Source: Rikenellaceae bacterium (GTDB taxonomy: Bacteria; Bacteroidota; Bacteroidia; Bacteroidales; UBA932). From it: a stretch of DNA of 9,908 bases. A program made the position numbers and the translations under genes. Of the stretch, positions 1 through 6,920 are shown piece after piece. The notes beneath the pieces are model-generated. The model did no database searches. It was not told the origin of the DNA and was given only the letters and a program-made list of their open reading frames with translations. The stretch spans positions 1-9,908 of the forward strand of contig CAAFYX010000100.1 in assembly GCA_900767375.1 (NCBI GenBank), given 5' to 3'. Every line of letters begins with the position of its first letter. The stretch's first letter is position 1.

Positions 1-85
1 CTGCAGGACATTATGCTGGGGTAATGTGGAAACCAACTAATCAAAACGAGCCGGCAGTTTCCGTGATATGGGCTGGAAAGATTGG

Positions 86-119
86 TGAGTGCAAAGAATA
101 TGACGATTCTTTGCACTCA
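86..119. repeat. Perfect 14-bp inverted repeat (hairpin 1)
   Basis: The arm TGAGTGCAAAGAAT (86-99) pairs perfectly with ATTCTTTGCACTCA (106-119) around a 6-base loop, ATGACG. The inner part TGCAAAGAA/TTCTTTGCA is identical to that of the hairpin at 152-198, while the outer base pairs differ. Neither strand has a clear T-run directly after the stem: the minus strand continues CCAATCTTTCC. It is therefore a weaker terminator candidate than its neighbour. It could be a second terminator, a dispersed palindromic repeat, or a protein-binding site. Confidence 0.75.
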
Positions 120-120
120 G

Positions 121-180
121 AACGGTAATTGAGGGGATTTGGAGAAAATATTGATTGCGACTGCAAAGAAAACGGTAATT
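121..180 (+). repeat. 10-base direct repeat AACGGTAATT, two copies
   Basis: AACGGTAATT occurs at 121-130, two bases after hairpin 1, and again at 171-180, where it forms the loop and the first two bases of the right arm of hairpin 2. The copies are 50 bases apart. With the shared inner stem of the two hairpins, this suggests that the segment arose by duplication and divergence of one element. The repeat is short, so shared origin is an inference. Confidence 0.45.
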
Positions 181-199
181 CTTTGCAGTCGCGAATCAG
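141..199 (-). terminator. Candidate intrinsic terminator of the pur operon (hairpin 2)
   Basis: On the minus strand, about 100 bases after the folD stop, TGATT, a one-base bulge and GCGACTGCAAAGAA pair with TTCTTTGCAGTCGC plus AATCA. This gives a 19-bp stem with an 8-base loop (TTACCGTT). The stem is followed directly by ATATTTTCTCC, a U-rich though not pure U tract. Position, stem strength and U-rich tail fit an intrinsic terminator for the leftward operon. On the plus strand the stem is followed by GG and no T-run, so it should act in one direction. The inner 9-bp stem matches hairpin 1. Confidence 0.5.
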
Positions 200-301
200 G
201 AGAGACTGGCTATTGTCGAGGGCGGTCAGAGAGGGGTGGATGGAAACCAGAAGCTATAATTCACCAGTGTGCGCGGATGAAACACAACAGATATGGACAG
301 G

Positions 302-1153
302 CTATTTCTGCCTGCTGAGGAAGCAGGAGATCGTGTTCTTCATCAGCATGGCGATGGTCATAGGACCTACACCGCCAGGGACTGGGGTGATGTAACCGGC
401 TCTCTCGAAGCAGGAGTCATAGTCCACGTCTCCGCAGAGCTTGCCCTCGGCATTGCGGTTCATTCCCACGTCGATGACAGTTGCACCCTCCTTCACCATA
501 TCACCGGTGATGAGGCCGGCGCGGCCGACAGCCACCACAAGGATATCGGCAAGAAGCGTGATGGACTTAAGGTCCTCGGTGCGTGAATGGGCGATGATTA
601 CGGTGGCGTTGCGGTCAAGAAGGAGCTTGGCCACAGGCTTGCCGACAATGTTGCTTCTGCCGACCACTACTGCAGTCTTTCCGGCGATCTGCACACCGGC
701 GCTGTCAATCAGGCGGATAACGCCTGCCGGGGTGCAAGGGACGATGCATTCCTTGCCGAGCCAGAGGCCGCTGACATTGTCAGGATGGAAGCCGTCCACG
801 TCCTTCTCACGGGCGATGGCGTCTATCACCTTCTCCTCGTCGATATGCTTCGGCAAAGGAAGCTGGACAAGGATTCCGTCTACAGCCGGGTCCTCGTTCA
901 GCGCCGCGATCTGCGCGAGAAGTTCGTCCTCGCTGACCTCGGCAGGAAGCTCGATGAGCTTCGAGTCCATTCCGGTATAGGCTGCAGCCTTCACCTTGTT
1001 GCGTACATAGACCTGGCTTGCAGGGTTCTCCCCTACTATGATGACGCAGAGGCATGGCTTGCGTCCGTATTCGGCCTCAAGGGAGGCCACCTGCTCCTTC
1101 ACTTCGTCCTTGACGACAACGCTCAGAGCCTTTCCATCGATGATGTTTCCCAT
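302..1153 (-). CDS. folD: Bifunctional methylenetetrahydrofolate dehydrogenase / methenyltetrahydrofolate cyclohydrolase
   Basis: FolD is a cytosolic enzyme that oxidises 5,10-methylene-THF to methenyl-THF with NAD(P)+ and hydrolyses that to 10-formyl-THF. Numbered from the chosen start, the 283-residue protein has YVRNKVKAA (49-57; catalytic Lys53), VQLPLPKH (96-103), KDVDGFHP (117-124; Asp120), the Rossmann motif GRSNIVGKP (165-173) and PVPGGVGPMT (257-266). The length is normal for the family. I chose ATG at 1153 rather than the in-frame ATG at 1174 because it overlaps the purD stop as TAATG, begins the conserved MGNIIDGKALS and has a GGAGG seven bases upstream; the longer form would add only a non-homologous MRTGGRI. 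The stop is TAG at 302-304. As last gene of the operon it would feed formyl-THF to PurN and PurH. Identification is firm. Confidence 0.97.
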   Translation of the reverse strand: MGNIIDGKALSVVVKDEVKEQVASLEAEYGRKPCLCVIIVGENPASQVYVRNKVKAAAYTGMDSKLIELPAEVSEDELLAQIAALNEDPAVDGILVQLPLPKHIDEEKVIDAIAREKDVDGFHPDNVSGLWLGKECIVPCTPAGVIRLIDSAGVQIAGKTAVVVGRSNIVGKPVAKLLLDRNATVIIAHSRTEDLKSITLLADILVVAVGRAGLITGDMVKEGATVIDVGMNRNAEGKLCGDVDYDSCFERAGYITPVPGGVGPMTIAMLMKNTISCFLSRQK

Positions 1154-2412
1154 TATTCTTCCTCCAGTGCGCAATGCGCAATATCGTTTCTATAAAAAAG
1201 ATTGTCACACTTGACCTTGGCCACCTCACGGTAGACATTGTTGCGGGCGTCCCTGACATCGGTTCCACCGGTCACCACCATCAGCACACGGCCGCCGTTG
1301 GTGACGCAGGCACCGTCCTTGAAAGCGGTTCCCATATGGTAGATCTTTGCGTTGACATCGCTCAGTCCTCCAATCTCGAAACCCTTGGCATACTTGCCCG
1401 GATAGCCCTTGGATGCAAGTACCACTCCGAGAGTGACAGCTTCGCTCCACTTCGGAGCGGCCACTTCAGAACCGGTGGCCACACCGTAGAAGATGTCATA
1501 GATGTCGCTCTCGAGAAGAGGCAGCACGACTTCGGTCTCCGGGTCGCCGAAACGGGCGTTGAACTCGATCACCTTGATCCCCTGAGCCGTCTTCATCAAG
1601 CCTCCGTAAAGGACTCCTGAAAGCGGGCAGCCTTCAGAAACCATAGCCTCGGCAGCCTTGCAGAGGATGTTCTCATAGGCGTACTGTTCGTCTGCCTTGG
1701 AGATGAAAGGCAGCCTCGTGTACGCTCCCATACCTCCTGTGTTAGGACCCTTGTCGCCATCGAAGGCACGCTTGTGGTCCTGAGAGAGAGGCATAGGATA
1801 GACACGTGTTCCGTCAACGAAGCAGAGGAACGAGAACTCAGGTCCCTGGAGGAAGTCCTCGACCACCACCTTGCCCTGTCCGAACTCGCCCTCAAGGAGC
1901 ATCGAGGCAAGGGCCACGCGCGCCTCCTCAAGGTCATTGGCGATCACGACACCCTTTCCGGCGGCAAGTCCGTCATATTTGAGGACTGCCGGGAAAGGAC
2001 GACCGCTGACGTACTCCAGAGCCTCGTCATATGACGAGAAGCTCCTGTATGAAGCTGTAGGGATGCCGTACTTGCACATAAGCTCCTTTGCGAACTCCTT
2101 GGAACTTTCGATGCGGGTGGCGCTCTTTGTATGGCCGAAGATCACAAGGCCCTCGGCGCGGAAAGCGTCCACTACGCCCGCTGCAAGCGAGACCTCGGGC
2201 CCCACGACGGTGAGGTCGATTCCATTGGCCAGGGCGAAGGCTTTCAGGCCTTCGACGTCATTGTCCTTGATAGGGACATTCTCCGCCTGGAGGCCGATGC
2301 CGGCGTTGCCGGGGGCGCAGTAAATCTTCGAAACCTGTGGCGAACGGCTGAGAGCGTCCACGATGGCGTGCTCACGGCCGCCGGAACCTATGACGAGTAC
2401 TTTCTTTCCCAT
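1153..2412 (-). CDS. purD: Phosphoribosylamine--glycine ligase (GAR synthetase)
   Basis: PurD joins glycine to 5-phosphoribosylamine with ATP, giving GAR, the second step of the pathway; it is cytosolic. The 419-residue protein has normal length. It starts with the nucleotide-fold motif GSGGREHA (9-16). The ATP-grasp part follows: KYDGLAAGKGVVIA (145-158), the segment QDHKRAF...GPNTGGMGAY (211-231) and the metal/ATP-binding ARFGDPETEVVLPLL (286-300). The C-terminal domain is complete. The ATG lies 6 bases after the purH stop with no Shine-Dalgarno, and the TAA overlaps the folD ATG by one base. Its substrate phosphoribosylamine is very unstable and comes from PurF, encoded in the same operon. 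Nothing unusual was seen. Confidence 0.98.
   Translation of the reverse strand: MGKKVLVIGSGGREHAIVDALSRSPQVSKIYCAPGNAGIGLQAENVPIKDNDVEGLKAFALANGIDLTVVGPEVSLAAGVVDAFRAEGLVIFGHTKSATRIESSKEFAKELMCKYGIPTASYRSFSSYDEALEYVSGRPFPAVLKYDGLAAGKGVVIANDLEEARVALASMLLEGEFGQGKVVVEDFLQGPEFSFLCFVDGTRVYPMPLSQDHKRAFDGDKGPNTGGMGAYTRLPFISKADEQYAYENILCKAAEAMVSEGCPLSGVLYGGLMKTAQGIKVIEFNARFGDPETEVVLPLLESDIYDIFYGVATGSEVAAPKWSEAVTLGVVLASKGYPGKYAKGFEIGGLSDVNAKIYHMGTAFKDGACVTNGGRVLMVVTGGTDVRDARNNVYREVAKVKCDNLFYRNDIAHCALEEE
1158..1165 (-). promoter_or_regulatory. Shine-Dalgarno-like GGAGGAAG before folD
   Basis: The minus strand reads GGAGGAAG seven bases before the folD ATG at 1153. It is the only good Shine-Dalgarno match at any start in the window. 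It supports the 1153 start, but it also encodes the Glu-rich C-terminus of PurD (LEEE), so the match may be a by-product of coding. Confidence 0.3.
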
Positions 2413-2418
2413 AGAATA

Positions 2419-3948
2419 TCAATGTTTGAAATGTCTTACACCTGTGAAGAGCATCGTGATGCCGAGCTCGTCGGCCTTCTGGATAGACTCTTCGTCACGG
2501 ATGCTGCCGCCCGGCTGGACGATGGCGGTCACGCCGTACTTGGCGGCGAGGGCCACTGTATCTCCGAATGGAAGGAAGCCGTCGGATGCAAGGATGAGCC
2601 CCTCGGTGAAGCCGGCTTCCTTGGCCTGGTTGAGTGCGATCTCGGCAGAGCCCACGCGGTTGGTCTGGCCTGCGCCCACTCCGATGGTGTGGTTGTCACG
2701 GACAACGCAGATGGCGTTGGACTTGATGTGCTTCACGACCTTCCAGCCGAACTCCATGTCTGCGAGCTGGGCGTCGGTAGGCTTGACCTTGGTTACGCAC
2801 ATATCGGAAGTGATCTTCTCGACCTGGGTGTCAAGATGCTGTGCAAGGAGGCCGCCGTTGACGCTGATGTACTGAGGGACAGCCTTGCCGTCCTTGCTCA
2901 TGTCGACCTGCATCACGCGGAGGTTCTTCTTGGTAGCGAGGATCTCGAGGGCCTCCGGAGTGTATGAAGGGGCGATGACGATCTCGAGGAAGATAGGCTT
3001 CATACCCATTGCGACTTCGGCTGTGAGCTCGCGGTTGACACCGACGATACCGCCGTAGATGCTGACCTTGTCAGCCTCGTAGGCTGCCTGCCAGGCCTCC
3101 TCGATAGTCTTGCCGACTGCTGCTCCGCAAGGGTTCATATGCTTGAGGGCGAGGCAGAAAGGCTCGTCGAAGTCACGCAGTACATTAAGCGCTGCATTGG
3201 CATCCTGGATATTGTTGTATGAGAGCTCCTTGCCCTGGATCTGCTTTGCAAAAGCAAGGGAGAACGGTGCAGGCTGGAGAGCTGCATAGAAATTGGCCTC
3301 CTGGTGAGGGTTCTCACCGTATCTGAGAGGCTGCTTGATGTCATACTCGAGGAAGAGCTTCTCAGGAAGGCCGGCCTGCTTGCGCATGTAGGTGGCGATG
3401 CAGGAATCATACTCTGCGGTATGGGTGTAGGCCTTGGCGGAAAGCTGGAGACGGGTCTCGTCGCTGGTCCAGCCGTTCTCGCGGAGCTCTGAGAGCACCT
3501 TGTCATAATCTGCCGGATCGCATACGATGTTCACGTCCCTCCAGTTCTTGGCTGCGCTGCGGACCATTGAAGGGCCGCCTATGTCGATGTTCTCGATGGC
3601 ATCCTCCATTGTCACGCCTTCCTTGGCGATGGTCTGACGGAATGGATAGAGGTTCACGCAAACGAGCTCGATGGTCTCGATACCGTTCTCCTTGAGGGTC
3701 TGCATATGCTCCGGGACGTCGCGGCGTCCGAGGATTCCTCCGTGCACCTTAGGGTGCAGTGTTTTCACGCGGCCGTCGCAGATCTCCGGAAATCCGGTGA
3801 CCTCGCTGATGCCGATAGTTTTGACTCCCTTGCTTTCAAGGAGCTTCTGTGTACCTCCGGTGGCTACGATTTCCCAACCGAGGTCGACAAGACCCTGGAC
3901 AAACTCCACCAGGCCCGTCTTGTCGCTGACGCTGACCAATGCTCTCAT
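2419..3948 (-). CDS. purH: Bifunctional AICAR transformylase / IMP cyclohydrolase
   Basis: PurH carries out the last two steps to IMP: it formylates AICAR with 10-formyl-THF, then closes the ring. The 509 residues are the usual length. The N-terminal cyclohydrolase domain (about 1-195) starts MRALVSVSDKTGL and contains KTLHPKVHGG (62-71) and NIDIGGPSMVRSAAKN (120-135). The C-terminal transformylase domain contains RYGENPHQ (209-216), the catalytic Lys-His pair in LKHMNPCGAA (Lys269-His270), VSIYGGI (295-301) and GVGAGQTNRV (423-432). The start is 10 bases after the purN TAG, with an AT-rich leader and no Shine-Dalgarno. The stop is TGA at 2419-2421. It depends on formyl-THF, consistent with folD in the same operon. 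No defect was seen. Confidence 0.98.
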   Translation of the reverse strand: MRALVSVSDKTGLVEFVQGLVDLGWEIVATGGTQKLLESKGVKTIGISEVTGFPEICDGRVKTLHPKVHGGILGRRDVPEHMQTLKENGIETIELVCVNLYPFRQTIAKEGVTMEDAIENIDIGGPSMVRSAAKNWRDVNIVCDPADYDKVLSELRENGWTSDETRLQLSAKAYTHTAEYDSCIATYMRKQAGLPEKLFLEYDIKQPLRYGENPHQEANFYAALQPAPFSLAFAKQIQGKELSYNNIQDANAALNVLRDFDEPFCLALKHMNPCGAAVGKTIEEAWQAAYEADKVSIYGGIVGVNRELTAEVAMGMKPIFLEIVIAPSYTPEALEILATKKNLRVMQVDMSKDGKAVPQYISVNGGLLAQHLDTQVEKITSDMCVTKVKPTDAQLADMEFGWKVVKHIKSNAICVVRDNHTIGVGAGQTNRVGSAEIALNQAKEAGFTEGLILASDGFLPFGDTVALAAKYGVTAIVQPGGSIRDEESIQKADELGITMLFTGVRHFKH

Positions 3949-3958
3949 AATTACTTAA

Positions 3959-4528
3959 CTAACCTAAAATTTTATTGATTGTATCTATATAAAGCCTGTG
4001 CTCGATGACCTGTCCGAGACGGTGGACCTCCTCAGGGTCGTTTCCATCATATTCGAAGGCCTTCTGGGCGATGATCTTTCCGCCGTCGAGGTCGGAATTC
4101 ACATAATGGATGGAGATGCCGTATACCTTGCATCCGTATTCCACCGCACGTTCGACAGCCTGTGCTCCCTTGAACGCAGGGAGAAGGGATGGATGGATGT
4201 TGATGATCCTTCCTTCGAAGCCCTTCAGAAGGACTTCGCCCACAATCCTCATATAGCCGGCGAGGCAGATGAGGGAGATGTCGAAATGCTTGAGGAAATT
4301 CAGGATTTCGTACTCATAGGCGGCCTTGTTAGGGTACTGCTTCGGAGAGAATACAAACGTGTCTATCCCGAGCTTCTCCGCCTTCCCGATTACGGGGGCA
4401 CCAGGGACATCGCATACCATCACAACGACTTCAGCGTTGATGGTTCCATCCGCGCATGCCTTTGCAATAGCTTCAAAGTTGGTTCCTGCGCCGCTTGCGA
4501 ATACGGCGATCTGCTTTTTCTTTTCCAT
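3959..4528 (-). CDS. purN: Phosphoribosylglycinamide formyltransferase (GAR transformylase)
   Basis: PurN transfers the formyl group of 10-formyl-THF to GAR, giving FGAR. The 189-residue protein is of usual length. FASGAGTNFEAI (10-21) is the phosphate-binding loop, with Thr where SGxGSNL has Ser. The catalytic residues Asn110 and His112 lie in NIHPSLLPAFKG (110-121). Asp148 in VNSDLDGGKII (143-153) is exactly 38 residues after the Asn, as in E. coli PurN (Asn106, His108, Asp144, numbers from memory). The ATG overlaps the purM stop as TAATG, so translation is probably coupled. The stop is TAG at 3959-3961. This is the formate-independent enzyme, not PurT. Identification is firm. Confidence 0.97.
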   Translation of the reverse strand: MEKKKQIAVFASGAGTNFEAIAKACADGTINAEVVVMVCDVPGAPVIGKAEKLGIDTFVFSPKQYPNKAAYEYEILNFLKHFDISLICLAGYMRIVGEVLLKGFEGRIINIHPSLLPAFKGAQAVERAVEYGCKVYGISIHYVNSDLDGGKIIAQKAFEYDGNDPEEVHRLGQVIEHRLYIDTINKILG

Positions 4529-5559
4529 TACTTGAGTATGATGTTGACTCCCGGTTTGTCTGTTACCTTTCCGATGACGGAGGCTTTCTCGCCGCAGGAC
4601 TCAAGGATGGATATGACCTTGTCGGCCTCCGAAGGATCCACGACAGCGATCATGCCGATACCCATGTTGAATATGTTGAACATCTCGCGGTGAGGGATTC
4701 CGCCCCACTTCTCGAGCATTCTGAATACAGGAAGGATCTCCCAGCTGCCCTCGTTGATCTCGAGGCCCTGGCCATCCTGAAGGACGCGAGGGATGTTCTC
4801 GTCGAAACCGCCTCCGGTGATGTGGCAGATTCCGTGGACATCGCAGTTGCGGATGACCTGGAGCATCTGCTTCACATATATCTTCGTAGGGGTGAGGAGA
4901 ACGTCTCCGAGAAGTCTGCCTCCAAACTCAGGGATGGCGTCGAAGTAGCTCAGACGCGCATCGGTGACGATCTTGCGGACAAGGCTGAAGCCGTTTGAAT
5001 GGACACCGGTGGATGCGACACCCACGAGGACGTCGCCGACCTTCACCTTGGAGCCGTCGATGAGCTTCGACTTCTCCACGACACCGGTGGTATATCCTGC
5101 GATGTCATATTCGCCGTCGGAATACATTCCCGGCATCTCGGCGGTCTCGCCTCCGACAAGCGCGCAGCCTGCCTGGCGGCAGCCTTCGGCTACACCTGCC
5201 ACGATGGCTTCGACCTTTTCAGGAATATTGTGGCCGAGAGCCACATAGTCGAGGAAGATGAGAGGCTCTGCGCCCTGGGCGAGCACGTCGTTGACGCACA
5301 TTGCGACGGCGTCGATACCGATGGTGTCGTGCTTGTCCATCGCAAAGGCGATCTTAAGCTTCGTACCGACACCGTCAGTGCCGCTGACGAGCACCGGCTC
5401 CTTGATGTTAAGGCAGGAAAGGTCGAACATTCCTCCGAATGAACCGATGTTTCCCATTGTTCCTTCACGTGACGTGGAAGCCACGTGCTGCTTGATGCGG
5501 CGGACAACTTCGTATCCTGCCTCGAGATTCACTCCCGCATTTTCGTAAGTTTTGGCCAT
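4528..5559 (-). CDS. purM: Phosphoribosylformylglycinamidine cyclo-ligase (AIR synthetase)
   Basis: PurM closes the imidazole ring: FGAM plus ATP gives AIR. The 343-residue protein is of normal length and belongs to the same fold superfamily as the synthetase domains of PurL. Visible motifs are GTDGVGTK (60-67), the segment around DAVAMCVNDVLAQGAEPLIF (83-102), GGETAEMPGMY (136-146), ASTGVHSNGFSL (182-193) and HITGGGF in the C-terminal half. The start lies 12 bases after the purF stop; the spacer (AACAACAGCAAT) is A-rich with no Shine-Dalgarno. The TAA overlaps the purN ATG by one base. Its substrate comes from PurL, encoded upstream in the same operon. No anomaly was seen. Confidence 0.98.
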   Translation of the reverse strand: MAKTYENAGVNLEAGYEVVRRIKQHVASTSREGTMGNIGSFGGMFDLSCLNIKEPVLVSGTDGVGTKLKIAFAMDKHDTIGIDAVAMCVNDVLAQGAEPLIFLDYVALGHNIPEKVEAIVAGVAEGCRQAGCALVGGETAEMPGMYSDGEYDIAGYTTGVVEKSKLIDGSKVKVGDVLVGVASTGVHSNGFSLVRKIVTDARLSYFDAIPEFGGRLLGDVLLTPTKIYVKQMLQVIRNCDVHGICHITGGGFDENIPRVLQDGQGLEINEGSWEILPVFRMLEKWGGIPHREMFNIFNMGIGMIAVVDPSEADKVISILESCGEKASVIGKVTDKPGVNIILK

Positions 5560-5571
5560 ATTGCTGTTGTT

Positions 5572-6918
5572 TTATTTTTCATCATCATAAAGGAGGGTCG
5601 GGTATTCCCCGGTGAAGCATGCCTGGCACGGATCCGCGCAGCCCATGCAGGACTCGCGGGTGGAGGCAGGGCTCAGATATCCGAGCGAGTCCGCTCCGAT
5701 GGCGGCGCAGGCCTCCTCCAGGGTTCTGTTGGAGCAGAGGAGCTCCTCCTTGGTGGAGGTGTCCACTCCGTAGTGGCAGGTGTACTTCATCATAGGGCTG
5801 GCGATGCGCACGTGGACCTCTGTGGCGCCAGCCTCGCGAAGAAGCTTGACGATCTTAAGGGAGGTGGTTCCACGGACGATGGAGTCGTCCACAAGGACTA
5901 TCCTCTTGCCCTTGACAATGCTTCTGACAGGTGAAAGCTTCATCTTCACACCCAGTTCACGCATTGACTGGACCGGCTGTATGAACGTACGGCCGGTATA
6001 TTTGTGCTTCACGAGACCCATTTCGTAAGGGATGCCGCTTTCCTCGGCGTAACCCATGGCTGCGCTGAGGCTGGACTCAGGTACGCCCACCACCATGTCG
6101 GCCTCGACAGGGCACTCGCGGTAGAGGCGGCGTCCGGCCTCCTTGCGGTAGGCGTGGACGTTGCAGCCGTCGATGTCGCTGTCGGGACGTGCGAAATAAA
6201 TATACTCCATTGCGCACATATGGTGGCGGTTGAAGCGCGAATATGTGGTGCTGCGCAGACCCTTGGAGTCGATGGAAATAATCTCTCCCGGGACAACGTC
6301 ACGGACGAACTCTGCACCCATGATCTCGAAGGCGCAGGACTCGCTGCTGACCACATAGCCGTCACCGAGCTTTCCTATGCACAGAGGTTTGATTCCGTAT
6401 TTGTCACGGCAGGCGTAGATGCGGTTCTTTGTCATGATGACGAAGGTGAAACCGCCTTCCATCATATTGAGCGCCTTGACTATGTTGCCGATTCTGTCTT
6501 CATTGGAATTCTTCCTGATAAGGTGGGCGAGGAGCTCGGAGTCGGTATCGGTCTGGAAGATGGTCCCGTGCTTCTCGAGGTATTCCGCGATAGGCTTGGA
6601 ATTGATCACGTTGCCGTCTCCTGCGATGGCGAAGTCACCTGTCTTGTGACGGAAGAACAGAGGCTGGACATTGTCCAGACCGCCCTTGGCCACGTTGGCA
6701 TAAAGCACGCTGCCTATACCCATATCGCCTTTCAGGGTGGCGATGACACGGTTGTTGAAAATCTCGTTCAGAAGTCCGAGACCGCGGTAGCGGCAGCTGG
6801 TCTCACCGTCATAGGTTACTATCCCTCCACCTTCCTGACCTCTGTGCTGGAGGTTGTGGAGGCCGTAATAAAGCAATGTCGAGGCGTTCGGGACGCCATA
6901 TACTGCAAGTACTCCCAT
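5572..6918 (-). CDS. purF: Amidophosphoribosyltransferase (PurF) with degenerate glutaminase domain
   Basis: PurF normally makes phosphoribosylamine from PRPP and ammonia released from glutamine. This 448-residue protein is Bacillus-type. Its C-terminal half is intact: the PRPP loop VLVDDSIVRGTT (341-352), GYAEESGIPYEMGL (289-302), RTFIQP (310-315) and four cysteines placed as the Fe-S ligands (235, 381, 431, 434). The N-terminal glutaminase half keeps QHRGQEGGG (24-32) and Asp126 but has lost key residues. Met1-Gly2 replaces Cys1-Gly, Leu72 replaces the glutamine-binding Arg of GHVRYSTAG (here GSVLYANVA, 69-77), and Asp101 replaces the oxyanion-hole Asn of HNGN (here GDGN). An in-frame TGA lies two codons before the ATG, so there is no propeptide or missed cysteine. 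The ATG is 2 bases after the purC stop. The family is certain; I infer ammonia-dependent activity or a regulatory role. Confidence 0.93.
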   Translation of the reverse strand: MGVLAVYGVPNASTLLYYGLHNLQHRGQEGGGIVTYDGETSCRYRGLGLLNEIFNNRVIATLKGDMGIGSVLYANVAKGGLDNVQPLFFRHKTGDFAIAGDGNVINSKPIAEYLEKHGTIFQTDTDSELLAHLIRKNSNEDRIGNIVKALNMMEGGFTFVIMTKNRIYACRDKYGIKPLCIGKLGDGYVVSSESCAFEIMGAEFVRDVVPGEIISIDSKGLRSTTYSRFNRHHMCAMEYIYFARPDSDIDGCNVHAYRKEAGRRLYRECPVEADMVVGVPESSLSAAMGYAEESGIPYEMGLVKHKYTGRTFIQPVQSMRELGVKMKLSPVRSIVKGKRIVLVDDSIVRGTTSLKIVKLLREAGATEVHVRIASPMMKYTCHYGVDTSTKEELLCSNRTLEEACAAIGADSLGYLSPASTRESCMGCADPCQACFTGEYPTLLYDDEK

Positions 6919-6920
6919 TG

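Larger units (their letters stand above)
1..301. other. Flank downstream of folD, no convincing gene
   Basis: This 301-base stretch lies beyond the folD stop. It holds two perfect-core hairpins (86-119 and 152-198), a 10-base direct repeat AACGGTAATT (121-130 and 171-180) and a 9-base direct repeat TGGAAACCA (27-35 and 241-249). One plus-strand frame is open from the window edge to a TAA at 126-128. Its third codon positions are not GC-rich like the neighbouring genes and its end runs through a hairpin, so I do not call it a gene. I see nothing recognisable in 200-301. No tRNA-like or rRNA-like sequence was seen. Confidence 0.6.

Noticed and set aside
1..11. Minus-strand ATG at 11 as the start of a gene running off the left edge
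   Set aside because: Fewer than four codons are visible, so nothing supports it.
8..27. Short inverted repeat ACATTA/TAATGT with an 8-base loop
   Set aside because: Only six mostly A-T pairs, and no resemblance to the two strong hairpins. Expected by chance.
3..128. Plus-strand frame open from the window edge to TAA at 126-128, possible 3' end of a convergent gene
   Set aside because: Only 41 codons, so an open frame is not surprising by chance. Third positions are not GC-rich as in the neighbouring genes, its end runs through the hairpin at 86-119, and no family is recognisable. Sequence left of position 1 would decide.
86..198. CRISPR-like array formed by the two palindromic units
   Set aside because: Only two copies, different outer stems, and no spacer-repeat periodicity.
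255..260. TATAAT on the plus strand, resembling a -10 box
   Set aside because: It would drive transcription antisense into folD with no gene behind it, no convincing -35 was seen, and the likely host phylum uses a different promoter consensus.
1154..1174. Upstream in-frame ATG for folD at 1174
   Set aside because: It would add a non-conserved MRTGGRI inside purD. The ATG at 1153 gives the TAATG overlap seen at two other junctions and the conserved FolD N-terminus.
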